Positions 1 to 8,289 of a stretch of DNA of 64,000 nt are shown one piece after another (the stretch's first letter is position 1; each line of letters opens with the position of its first letter). The notes beneath the pieces were generated by a model that was not told the DNA's origin, did not search any database, and saw only the letters and a program-made list of their open reading frames with translations. Made by a program: the position numbers and the translations under genes. The stretch is from Branchipolynoe longqiensis (lineage: Eukaryota; Annelida; Polychaeta; Phyllodocida; Polynoidae): contig CM059186.1 of the NCBI GenBank assembly GCA_030323885.1, forward strand, positions 146,507,810 through 146,571,809, read 5' to 3'.

Positions 1-150
1 TCATTATGGAACGGTCACACACAGGGGTGCTGATGGGAAACATATGGTAGTGGTGGTGGTGGGGAGACGCTTGCCGCTTACCGCGTAGAAGGAATCCTCC
101 CATTCGCATACCGCATACCGCATACCGCGTATAAGGAATCTTAGGTTAAG
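1..150. other. Unassigned sequence with short CATACCGC repeats
   Basis: Between about 80 and 130 the motif CATACCGC recurs several times as a small tandem array. The rest is unremarkable. No coding frame or transposon end was recognised. Confidence 0.5.
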
Positions 151-316
151 CTGTCAGAGTTTTGGCATGCTTAATTAATGCGTTCAAATATTTCAGAAGT
201 TAGCCATTTGAAATAAACGCTACTTCAAACTAAATTCAGGTAGATTATAGCGTTCAACCTAATATATTTATCTCAGAAAGTGACAGACTCAAAACCATCA
301 GAATATGCAACTTTAA
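151..316 (-). repeat. Partial copy of the TTAA-flanked MITE (reference copy 38912-39265)
   Basis: The order of landmarks matches the reference copy in reverse: the TTTTGGCATGC segment, the ACTTCAAACTAAA segment, the CTCAGAAAGTGACAG segment, and the terminal GCAACTTTAA at 308-316. Only the half next to that terminus is present. It is one of about ten copies in this window. Confidence 0.75.
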
Positions 317-325
317 TCAAACACA

Positions 326-580
326 TCGAGACCTTACTATAAAAAGGTTCCATCTGACAAAATGGTGCTTTCGAGATAATGAGGACTGAAGCTGTGTAAC
401 TGCATGATAGCAAAGCAGATTGAACAATATTATTTTTAATATATCCCAGTGAAAAATATCAGTTGAGAAACAGTTGTGTAACTAACTGCATGATAGCCTT
501 TCATAGATAGAACATTTTTACATCCATAACACCAATTCGGTCACTTTGTCAGATAGAATCTTTTTATAGTAAGGTCTCGA
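326..580. repeat. Palindromic MITE with 39-bp inverted arms
   Basis: The left arm (326-364) and the right arm (542-580) are reverse complements with three mismatches in 39 bases; both start TCGAGACCTTACTATAAAAA. The interior of about 180 bp has no coding capacity. It adjoins the MITE terminus ending at 316. The transposase family is unknown. Confidence 0.7.
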
Positions 581-654
581 AATGTAGTCGCCAGAACCCT
601 AATAGAATAAATATAATAGTATAATAACATAATAAGTGATGTTAATAACCATAA

Positions 655-930
655 TAAGTGGTTGTGTGGGTGGGTGTGGTGGTTGAGTGGGTGTAAGAAT
701 GTGTGTGGCTGTGTGTCGTTGTGGATGTGTGTGTGTGAGGGTGGGTTGACCATGAAACCCACCCTCCCACCAGCCTCGTCACCTGGTGGGAGGGTGTGTG
801 AGGGTGTGGATGTGGGTGTAGGTGTGGGTAAGCGTGTGTGTGAGCATGTGTGGGAGGGTGTGCATGTGTGTAGTTGTGGGTGTGAGAATGTGGGTGTGTG
901 GGTGTGTGGGTGTGTCGGGGGAGAGGGAGA
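655..930. repeat. GT-rich degenerate minisatellite
   Basis: This is runs of GTGTGGGTG, GAGGGTGTG and similar words. It shares whole phrases with the larger array at 8340-9040, for example GGGAGGGTGTGCATGTGTG, so the two probably have a common origin. Open frames here on both strands are compositional. Confidence 0.85.
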
Positions 931-1743
931 GATGAGATAATATATATAGTGATTCTGATTTCTTCTTGTGTTTGTACTTGCTATTTTTCTTCCCCCCCCC
1001 CTCCCTCCTTCCCCTTCTTGTTCATCTTTTAATGAAAAAGAGGCCAAGATTTTCTTTATGAAAATTAAATCAATCAATAAATACTTTAGGCGCCCCAACC
1101 CCAAATCTAGACCAATATCCCAAGTTGGAAAACCTTACGGCATCGCACCCCGTAATTAACGCAGATCAAGTACCACCGGGAGTAAGGCAGAGTGTGTGTG
1201 TGTGTGTGCGTTTATGTGTGTATGTGTGGGTGGGTGGTAGCTTAGTGGGTGAGTGGGGAGGGGGGGGGGGGTAATAGCACTAAATGTGGCACAAACAAGA
1301 TAAAGCACTGCTGCCGTACAGCGCCGCCCTATTAGAAGCCCTACCGGCGATGGATCCCGGCTTACGGCGCAGACTTCACCCCCCCACCCCCCACCGGGGC
1401 CTGCAGCGCGCTAAATGCCCGCAGCTCCCCCTAACGGAGCCCGCCTGCACAACAGCCGAGATACTGCCATATACTGACTACGTAATCGACTGCTATAGGG
1501 TCTGCTGTTGTCACCTACTGCTGCGACTGTAATATCATATATGTATAATTAAAGATATATAGCAATATGACATTACATATATATCCATAGAGATATGGAT
1601 AGTGATAAGACTGTTATCGCGTGTAATAATATCTGTAGTGTCCTGCTCCTACGCGCCCCCCCTTCCTGGTTGGGGTGGGGGGAGGGGTACCGGCATGCTT
1701 CACTCCGCACCCCCCCCCCCCCCCCCCATGTTCGGGGATTTCG
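931..1743. other. No gene seen; poly-C, GT and GC-rich patches
   Basis: The stretch contains a C/T-rich run near 990-1015, a GT and poly-G run at 1186-1272, a GC-rich stretch at 1310-1480 and a poly-C run near 1713-1728. An 82-residue frame at 1284-1532 has no recognisable domain and I do not call it. Confidence 0.5.
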
Positions 1744-2420
1744 CATCATATAGCAATAAATCGAAGACGGTACTATTTGGTACCAGGTTAACCAGTAACA
1801 ATAAAATAAAGTGTCTCCTGGGAAACAGCGAACTAGTGCAGGTAGACAGCTACCGATATCTGGGAGTGGACCTCGACAGGCACCTAAATTATGACCTTTG
1901 CATAACAAACACTATCAAAAAAGCAAACCCCAAAATATGGCTAAAGGCAAAACTGAGATACTACTTGACTGAGAACATGGCAATTGAAATATATAAAGGC
2001 ATGATCCTCCCCTACTTCGACTATGGTGATGTGGTATACATGGGAGGAAATACCAAACTACTAAACAAGCTACAGGTACTGCAAAATAAAGCCCTTAAAA
2101 TATGTCTCCAAGTACACAAAAGATATCCTACAATACACAACAAATGCAATGCAACACTATTAACAAGTAGAGGGGAAACACACCTGAAAATACTAGCACA
2201 CCACGAAACCACGAAACCAGGTTACCCAGTAACCCCCTGCAGGGACACTAGGCACATGGCGGCCCTAATACTACTAACAGAAATGAGTAACACACAAATC
2301 GATGAGAGAAGTGTACTGGCCATGGCAGCACATGCCTGGAATAAACAAAACACAAAACAATGGGCAATCCGAAATCTTGACCACTACAAAAAATTCCTAA
2401 AGAAAACAACTACTTACTGA
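1744..2420 (+). pseudogene. Non-LTR retrotransposon reverse transcriptase, C-terminal fragment (CR1/Jockey-like)
   Basis: About 225 residues are open to a stop at 2418-2420. The visible landmarks are the SKTVLFG segment, YRYLGVDLD (the YLG motif after the catalytic core), then PYFDYGDVVY and LLNKLQVLQNKALKIC. These are the thumb and post-RT features of CR1/Jockey/I-group LINE proteins. The catalytic FADD/YADD box and everything upstream are missing. The upstream open frame (from 1602) is poly-C and low-complexity, so homology starts near 1744. This is a 5'-truncated copy, as LINEs usually leave. The RT assignment is firm; the clade is not. Confidence 0.75.
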
Positions 2421-2731
2421 TTCAGCAAAATCACACCTGCCCCTGAGCACAGTTGCTGCTTGCTGTGTACCGGCACAAAAAGCAAAAGAAAGGCCAGAGA
2501 AAATGGTAAGTATTAAAAATAGGACAATTAGCCCTCCTAAGTACAAATCAGGAAAGCTATCACCACATGGCACAGTCCACCTGGGTATGTGTAATGGCAC
2601 AAACCAACACAGAAATGGACAGGCCATGGTCATGCATCTGATCCACCCTGAAATACAAAATGGCTAAGCAAACAACACAACCATCCCACCTGGTCGCAGT
2701 CCTAAAGAGTCTGAGTGGGTTCTGGCACACT
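2421..2731 (+). other. Probable 3' flank or 3' UTR of the LINE fragment
   Basis: The sequence is A-rich and non-coding in all frames, and runs from the LINE stop codon to the microsatellite-tailed repeat at 2732. No poly(A) tail or target-site duplication was recognised, so the LINE end is uncertain. Confidence 0.35.
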
Positions 2732-2908
2732 CATCATCATCATCATGCTGTCGGTCGCGATGCGACAAAGACTGCTTTCATTACTTGACTGCCGCTCTCC
2801 ATTTAGCTCACACCGGCAAGAACATGTCCAGACAGGTGCAAAACTATTTGTCCCTGCAGTGGCTGGTCGGGAGATGTTGGGAGTTCCATACATCAATCGC
2901 CCTTAATG
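2732..2908 (-). repeat. SINE-like repeat with LINE-derived 3' tail, 3' half (split by the YR element)
   Basis: On the minus strand this is the 3' part of the repeat seen whole at 58763-59221 and 63262-63714. A (CAT)n tail lies at 2732-2746, followed by GCTGTCGGTCGCGATGCGAC. About 125 bp present in the whole copies is deleted after CATTTAGCTC. The repeat resumes at 7374 beyond the YR element. CACACT at 2726-2731 and at 7529-7534 is a candidate target-site duplication. Confidence 0.85.
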
Positions 2909-3124
2909 GGGTTAAATGACCAAGGAGTTGGTCATTTGCTGTCATTGCTGGGGGCGGGGAGGGAGCCGGGTAGCTGACACCTCCTCCTCGCACACTCATA
3001 TGTCTGACAGGGGGCTCGCCCACTCTCAGCAAATCAGAGGGACGCCCATTCTTCCTCGGCCGTGCCGATACACTACCGCCTCACTCTTCTACTGACACCC
3101 GTCAGCTGCACATCTCTTCGAAAA
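2909..3124 (+). repeat. A1: left split direct repeat of the YR element
   Basis: 216 bp starting GGGTTAAATGACC directly after the TAATG core and ending at CTTCGAAAA, 11 bp before the ORF1 start. It matches A2 (6632-6848) except for about five substitutions and one indel confined to 3031-3052. It probably carries the promoter and leader for ORF1. The CCAAT motif seen in A2 reads CAAAT here (3030-3034). Confidence 0.9.
2914..2937. promoter_or_regulatory. Perfect 10-bp hairpin beside the TAATG core
   Basis: AAATGACCAA and TTGGTCATTT form a perfect inverted repeat around a GGAG loop, five bases inside the element end. An identical hairpin occurs at 6637-6660 in A2. Inverted repeats flanking a short core are typical recombinase-binding sites, so this may be one arm of the recombination site. 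That role is inferred. Confidence 0.6.
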
Positions 3125-3135
3125 CAACCATCGAG

Positions 3136-4467
3136 ATGCCTAGGCACGCTAACACATCATCGAAAAAGAGAACCCGGGGACGGCCAGCGGCACCGGCACG
3201 CTCGTCCGGAGCCTCGGCCACCCTCCCCATACAACGGGGCAACAGCCGGGAGATCACGAGCAGCACCCCCAGGCTTAATGCATCCTCGGCAGGGGACTCC
3301 CATGGGGAGCCCAACAACATAATCGACAGCGGATCGGAGACCGACCTATACTATCCGAGGCCAGCCCAACCGCCACAGACGCCAACCGACGACCACATCA
3401 AGACCAAGATGGCAGCCATGGAGCAACAGATGGCCACCGTCCAGGCCACCCTCAGCCAGTTGCTGATACAGACTGCCCCGAGGGAGACGGCCCCCACAGC
3501 GCCTCCACCCAAGCACGCACCGGCCCACCACAGACAACGAGAAGCGACACGCCAGCGCTCGCCCTCACCCCCACCGCTTCCTCCCCCCAGGACGACCCGG
3601 AGGAGGGCCATATCAACATCGGAGGACGAGGCGGCCGAGCCCAAGGCGCGCCCGCGCCGGCAGGACGCACCATGCAACTGCGGGAAAAACACCCCCTACA
3701 CGGCGCCCTCGGCGGACCCATCACCGCACAGGAACGCGAGACAAACCCATCACAAGCACCACCAGGAGCAGACTGAGACCCTCGACGACGAGATGGACCG
3801 CAGGAGGGCCCTCTACCGCCGCATGGAAGGTAGGAAGGCTATACTCCATGATATGTTCATCAAGAACCCGATAGCAAAACCATTTATGTATCTAGACAGG
3901 CATAACTGCGTCTCCCTAGCCCAAAAAATCGCTGCTAGGCACACCATGATGGAGAGGGAATATATAGCCGCATATCTCACAATGCTCGATGATAAGGAGG
4001 TCTATGACCCTAATGATTTTGAGGCCATGCTCGACCACCTGCGGATAATCGCGGAGGACACGATAATCAGCCCGTGGCACGCGATCAGGGCATGGAGCCA
4101 GAAAGTATTCGACAAAATAGAGAAGAACAAACTATCATGGGCGAACGAGCAGGGACTCCACAACGAGAGGGCAAGGTTCGGATTCAGCAACAATGATCAC
4201 AATACCACAAACACAAGGGATGAGCGAGCCTCTACACAGTATGTCGATAATAAGAATGGCAGGGCACGGCTGGAGGCCGAGCCGCACGAGAGGCCGTGCC
4301 AGCTGTATAACTCAGGCAAGAGGTGCGCCCAGCCACAGCACCACCATGATGGCCCAAATGACGTGGTGCACGCATGCGCATATTGCTTTCGCACCACACA
4401 ATCATACTATGAACACACCGAAGAACAATGTAGGAAAAAGAACAGGGCCAATGTGCCAACAAACTAA
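3136..4467 (+). CDS. ORF1, gag-like nucleic-acid-binding protein of the YR element
   Basis: 443 residues, intact. The ATG at 3136 is the first in frame after A1. Residues 1-220 are basic, Pro/Ala/Thr-rich and low-complexity, as in many retroelement ORF1 proteins. Residues about 221-360 form a non-repetitive, mixed-charge segment with an aromatic-rich patch (FMYLDRHNCVSLAQKI) and are probably folded. Near the C-terminus Cys388, Cys397, Cys414, Cys417, His427 and Cys432 make a zinc-finger-like cluster; the surrounding text (PCQLYNSGKRC, then VHACAYCF) resembles finger regions I recall in DIRS/Ngaro-type ORF1 proteins. The likely role is binding element RNA or DNA. It is followed by a proline-rich spacer and the recombinase. 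The link to the element rests on position and this cluster; no fold is recognised. Confidence 0.72.
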   Translation: MPRHANTSSKKRTRGRPAAPARSSGASATLPIQRGNSREITSSTPRLNASSAGDSHGEPNNIIDSGSETDLYYPRPAQPPQTPTDDHIKTKMAAMEQQMATVQATLSQLLIQTAPRETAPTAPPPKHAPAHHRQREATRQRSPSPPPLPPPRTTRRRAISTSEDEAAEPKARPRRQDAPCNCGKNTPYTAPSADPSPHRNARQTHHKHHQEQTETLDDEMDRRRALYRRMEGRKAILHDMFIKNPIAKPFMYLDRHNCVSLAQKIAARHTMMEREYIAAYLTMLDDKEVYDPNDFEAMLDHLRIIAEDTIISPWHAIRAWSQKVFDKIEKNKLSWANEQGLHNERARFGFSNNDHNTTNTRDERASTQYVDNKNGRARLEAEPHERPCQLYNSGKRCAQPQHHHDGPNDVVHACAYCFRTTQSYYEHTEEQCRKKNRANVPTN

Positions 4468-5125
4468 GAAGGGGGGCCGGACCGCCGAAACAGCACATAC
4501 GAAAAAGCGATCACGCCCACGCCCCCCTCAGACACGCGACAACTTTATTACAAAACCCAACCAAAAAGCCCATCAAACTCCAGCCGGCAGACAAAACCGG
4601 CTCCAAACAAGACCACCACCCACAATCCAAGATGGCACTCGCTCTCATCACACCTCAGGGGCTCGCCCGAGACGACGGCTCGGTACACACGGGGAAACAA
4701 AGCCAACCCCCCCACACACAACACGCCACAGGCAGTAACAACAATGCAGAAGTCGCAAGCGACACCCCCCCGCATGGCACCTCCAGCTCACATAGGAGGA
4801 TCACAAGCAGGCTATACAAGCATGAGCGGACACACACCACAAACCCCCAACACAAGCACCCACACCCACCACCACGCGGTGCACAAAACAGACAATGGAG
4901 ATAAACATGACAGAAGCCCCGGCACCAGCAGCGATGGCCAAGCCACCGCCCAACCCGGAACAGCTCAAATCACACACAGGGGCCTGCCCACTCTCGACTG
5001 CCACAAAGCCCCCCCAACTTCAAGAGCCCCCGTGAACAGACAGTCGGCCCGGCCCATCAGACGCCATCGACTTTAACAAAACCGCCTAATACCTGTCCAG
5101 CCTTGCCTCCTAGCATATAGACAAC
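4468..5125 (+). other. Spacer between ORF1 and recombinase where RT-RNase H would be expected
   Basis: The spacer is rich in CCA and ACA codons and low in complexity. It has overlapping open frames, the longest being 4744-5076 (110 residues, Pro/His/Thr-rich). None shows reverse transcriptase or RNase H motifs. It may be scar sequence from an internal deletion or an unconstrained linker. I do not call a gene here. Confidence 0.55.
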
Positions 5126-6101
5126 ATGACTGTCTTATCTCCTCCAGATCCGACATGCGCACGACTGAGGGCAGCGGCGGAGACGAGGCAGACACAGGCC
5201 CGGGCACCGGGCACATGGGCCAACCAACGGGTAGCGGTGAGAGCATACAGACAACACTGCAACACGTTCGGGGTCAAAGATGGAGCCCACCCCACACGAG
5301 ATCCGATGCTGGATAGAAGACGTGGCGGCCCGACAGTGCCCATCATCCGTGGCCAACACAGTAGCACACATTCGCATGCACTTCCGCCTCAACAGAGCCC
5401 CCCTCGACCCATTCGACGACATCAGGGTCAGACTGGCCATGGATGCACTGAAGAGATCGAAGGACCACAAGCCGAGATCCACCCCCTACGCACCGATCAA
5501 CACAATAAAGGCCGTGGTGAACAAGTTGCAGGACAACCAGACACACAGGGTGGCGGCATTCGCCATCCTAGTAATGTACTATGCAGGAGTGAGGCAGTCG
5601 GAGGTGGCACCCAGAGCAGCAAACGCATTTGACCACACACGCCATACGACAAGAGACGACGTGAGGATGGCAGTGCCCAACCTCGAGATACGACAGAAAT
5701 GGGCAAAGAACCTCCAAGGCAATGCCCAGTCGAGGACACTCATAATGGCCCCAGCACCCAACCCGATACTATGTCCAGTCACAGCGTACACACGCATGAT
5801 AAGGGACGACCCCACACGACGGCACAACCAGCCGCTCCTGGTGTACCCAAAAGACGGACACACCATGACGATACCATACATAGCCAGAGTATGGAAAGAC
5901 ACCCAAGCGGCACTGGGAGTCACCAACCCCACCACCCTGCACGCCATAAGGAGAACAGCGGCCACGGTGGCATACGCATCAGGCAGCACTGAACTAGAAG
6001 TGCAGAGGTTCGGCGGATGGGCCTCGCAGGCCTACCGAACATACATCAGCACAGCAGACTCAAAGAAGGTCAACAAAACCTTAATAACGGCCATGAACTA
6101 A
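5126..6101 (+). pseudogene. Tyrosine recombinase of the YR element, with one frame break
   Basis: The main open frame (273 residues from 5280) carries a complete tyrosine-recombinase catalytic set: Arg105 in YYAGVRQSEVA, a candidate beta-strand Lys at 140 or 143 (QKWAKN), His221 and Arg224 in LHAIRRTAA, Trp247 in FGGWAS (the H/W position), and nucleophile Tyr255 in YRTYIS. The N-terminal SAM-like part, ending near CNTFGV, lies in the frame opening at 5126. The switch between frames around 5262-5282 implies a one-base indel or a programmed shift. Such enzymes integrate the circular cDNA of DIRS/Ngaro/PAT elements by site-specific strand exchange. The catalytic core aligns well with the decayed copy at 24941-25530. 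Whether the break abolishes function is not known. Confidence 0.88.
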
Positions 6102-6125
6102 CAAAACACACACAACTTGGCCTTG

Positions 6126-6631
6126 GCACTGTCTCGATAAAAAATGAACAATAACGAGACAAAAAATTAAACCAAAAAATGATTATTACTCAAAAAACTT
6201 ATAACTCTTAACATATGATGAGATGAGTATATCTGCAATTAGGAGCTAATAACACATTAGATAACGCACTCCGAGCATATCAATACTCCATCACTACTCA
6301 GATATGGAATGATCAAACGAATCTCCAATTGACTGACAATTAACCCTCACCACACAATATGAGGTAATCATCAAAAAACTCCTGTTTGACTTATCTCACT
6401 ACTGTATTGAATTGTATTTGAATTCTCCGTTCATAAAAACCAATGTACATATGTTGATGATCGATTTACCATTGTGACATAACTTCATGCTCATGTCAGA
6501 CATTGCCGGCGGGCGACCGCAACCGTGTGTAACCATAAGCCGAAAGACCTGTTGACGACGATTGACCTAAGAATAAAGATATGTTATTCCCACTCATGCT
6601 TCCGTGTTCCTCCCTGCCCGAGCCAGTAATG
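6126..6631 (+). repeat. B1: inner copy of the B split repeat
   Basis: 506 bp starting GCACTGTCTCG, 25 bases after the recombinase stop, and ending CGAGCCAGTAATG. It is AT-rich and non-coding. Near its start TGTCTCG (6130-6136) and CGAGACA (6155-6161) form a 7-bp stem that could act in transcript termination or processing. It is about 99% identical to B2 by eye. Confidence 0.9.
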
Positions 6632-6848
6632 GGGTTAAATGACCAAGGAGTTGGTCATTTGCTGTCATTGCTGGGGGCGGGGAGGGAGCCGGGTAGCTGA
6701 CACCTCCTCCTCGCACACTCATATGTCTGACAGGGGGCTCGCCCACTCTCAGCCAATCAGAGGCCCTGCCCACTCTTCCTCGGCCGTGCCGATACACTAC
6801 CGCCTCACTCTTCTACTGACACCCGTCAGCTGCACATCTCTTCGAAAA
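6632..6848 (+). repeat. A2: inner copy of the A split repeat
   Basis: 217 bp that directly abut B1 at the TAATG junction (6627-6631). It repeats the hairpin seen in A1 (6637-6660) and ends at TTCGAAAA, then runs through a short CCCA-rich linker (6849-6867) to B2. The B1/A2 boundary is identical in sequence to the outer ends brought together, as expected if replication passes through a circular or terminally redundant form. Confidence 0.9.
6751..6760 (+). promoter_or_regulatory. CCAAT-box-like motif in A2
   Basis: AGCCAATCAG matches the consensus bound by NF-Y. In A1 the same place reads AGCAAATCAG, which breaks the CCAAT core. If A drives element transcription, A2 keeps a motif that the copy ahead of ORF1 has lost. 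This is inferred from sequence alone. Confidence 0.35.
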
Positions 6849-6867
6849 ACCCACCCACCCACTGCCT

Positions 6868-7373
6868 GCACTGTCTCGATAAAAAATGAACAATAACGAG
6901 ACAAAAATTAAACCAAAAAATGATTATTACTCAAAAAACTTATAACTCTTAACATATGATGAGATGAGTATATCTGCAATTAGGAGCTAATAACACATTA
7001 GATAACGCACTCCGAGCATATCAATACTCCATCACTACTCAGATATGGAATGATCAAAGCGAATCTCCAATTGACTGACAATTAACCCTCACCACACGAT
7101 ATGAGGTAATCATAAAAAAACTCCTGTTTGACTTATCTCACTACTGTATTGAATTGTATTTGAATTCTCCGTTCATAAAAACCAATGTACATATGTTGAT
7201 GATCGATTTACCATTGTGACATAACTTCATGCTCATGTCAGACATTGCCGGCGGGCGACCGCAACCGCGTGTAACCATAAGCCGAAAGACCTGTTGACGA
7301 CGATTGACCTAAGAATAAAGATATGTTATTCCCACTCATGCTTCCGTGTTCCTCCCTGCCCGAGCCAGTAATG
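6868..7373 (+). repeat. B2: right terminal copy of the B split repeat
   Basis: 506 bp ending CAGTAATG at 7373, after which the interrupted target repeat resumes with CTGCCA. Compared with B1 it has one A fewer near 6905, one extra G near 7060 and about three substitutions. It carries the same stem-loop near its start. Confidence 0.9.
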
Positions 7374-7528
7374 CTGCCAAGGTGACATAGTTTTCTGTTT
7401 AGGGTTTGCTCCCTTAGCCTTCGGTTCTGTCAAGAACCTGTACCACAAGGTAGTGGTTTACAACTCTGCAGGGCAGGGGCGTCAAACTCCCTGAGGTATT
7501 GCAATACCTGCAATACCTGCATACCATA
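7374..7528 (-). repeat. SINE-like repeat, 5' half (beyond the YR element)
   Basis: This continues the repeat interrupted at 2908. CTGCCAAGGTGACATAG through GGTATTGCAATACCTGCATACC parallels 59077-59220. On the minus strand it is the 5' end of the repeat. Confidence 0.85.
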
Positions 7529-7665
7529 CACACTGGTGCACTAGCTAAGGACAGGGCTTGAGTGAAAAGATGCTGTAACAAATCAAAATGGGATGGGATC
7601 CTCTCCCACAAGCCTGCATGACACCCAAGTAGATGTACATAGTAGGCTAAGGTATCATACTCAGA
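7529..7665. other. Unassigned
   Basis: No coding frame or recognised repeat is visible. Confidence 0.4.
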
Positions 7666-7885
7666 CTAGACAAAACGCTGGGGAAAAAAACAAAAACTAA
7701 CATAGGCTACCAACACCCAAAATCGCAAAAGGCTGGCGTGAGCAGAAACAGGTAAACACTCCTGAGCAAGGGACCAGACCAAGACAGCACCATAGCTGTC
7801 CAGCATTGGAAACAAGCACCCTCCTGGGAGCTTATACGTTATGGGCAGAGTAAATACCTTGTCAATAAACAAATAAAATTGAAAA
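7666..7885 (+). repeat. Interspersed repeat, partial copy (family also at 18995-19495 and 54168-54545)
   Basis: It shares AACTAACATAGGCTA, CCAGCATTGGAAACAAGC and the GCTTATACGTTATGG segment with the fuller copies. It is more diverged than the other two, and its interior matches poorly. Confidence 0.6.
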
Positions 7886-8149
7886 AAATATACCTTTAAA
7901 TAAGGTCTTGTAATGGATATAACCTGTGCGGGTAATAATATATCCTTGTATATATATATTTCCAAGATTTCATTATAGAGCGTATATAAACATGTACATA
8001 CTACCAACCCCCCTCCCTGTTTTCCCGCTAACGATGCGCGTTAGACAGAAGGAAGTCGCGATATAAACTTCCCGGCGGAGATGGCTCCTTCCTCCGTGAC
8101 GAACCCAATAAATCCCCGCCGGCCACGTGGGGATTGGCGCGGGAGGCAC

Positions 8150-8280
8150 TGGGCGGCGGGCGGCGGGCGGCGGGCGGCGGGCGGCGGGCGGCGGGCGGCG
8201 GGGCGGCGGGCGGCGGGGCGGCGGGCGGCGGGCGGCGGGCGGCGGGCGGCGGGCGGGCGGCGGGCGGCGGGCGGCGGGCC
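8150..8280. repeat. GGCGGGC tandem array, strong G-quadruplex potential
   Basis: An almost pure array of CGG/CGGG words (GGCGGGCGGCGGGC and so on) covers about 130 bp, with many closely spaced G-runs on the plus strand. The Arg/Ala/Gly-rich and Pro-rich frames across it are artefacts. Confidence 0.9.
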
Positions 8281-8289
8281 AAATTAGGG

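Larger units (their letters stand above)
2904..7373 (+). mobile_element. Tyrosine-recombinase retroelement with split direct repeats (Ngaro/PAT-like), lacking reverse transcriptase
   Basis: The order is A1 (2909-3124), ORF1 (3136-4467), tyrosine recombinase (5126-6101), B1 (6126-6631), A2 (6632-6848), B2 (6868-7373). The A1-ORFs-B1-A2-B2 plan is known for Ngaro, PAT and related YR retrotransposons, which integrate a circular DNA without a classical target-site duplication. Here TAATG occurs at 2904-2908, 6627-6631 and 7369-7373, and also in the uninterrupted target repeats at 59072-59076 and 63565-63569. The expected RT-RNase H region is absent: only about 660 bp separate ORF1 from the recombinase. 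B1 and B2 differ by about three substitutions and two single-base indels in 506 bp, so the insertion looks recent. It is likely a non-autonomous derivative, but an unusual RT-less family is possible. Confidence 0.88.

Noticed and set aside
1284..1532. 82-residue frame in a GC-rich segment
   Set aside because: No recognisable domain, splice context or repeat homology; below what can be defended.
4744..5076. Separate gene between ORF1 and recombinase
   Set aside because: 110 residues rich in Pro, His, Thr and Ser, with no domain and competing open frames in the same stretch.
2904..7373. Crypton-type DNA transposon (recombinase only)
   Set aside because: Cryptons lack split direct repeats and a gag-like ORF; the A1-B1-A2-B2 structure points to a retrotransposon lineage.
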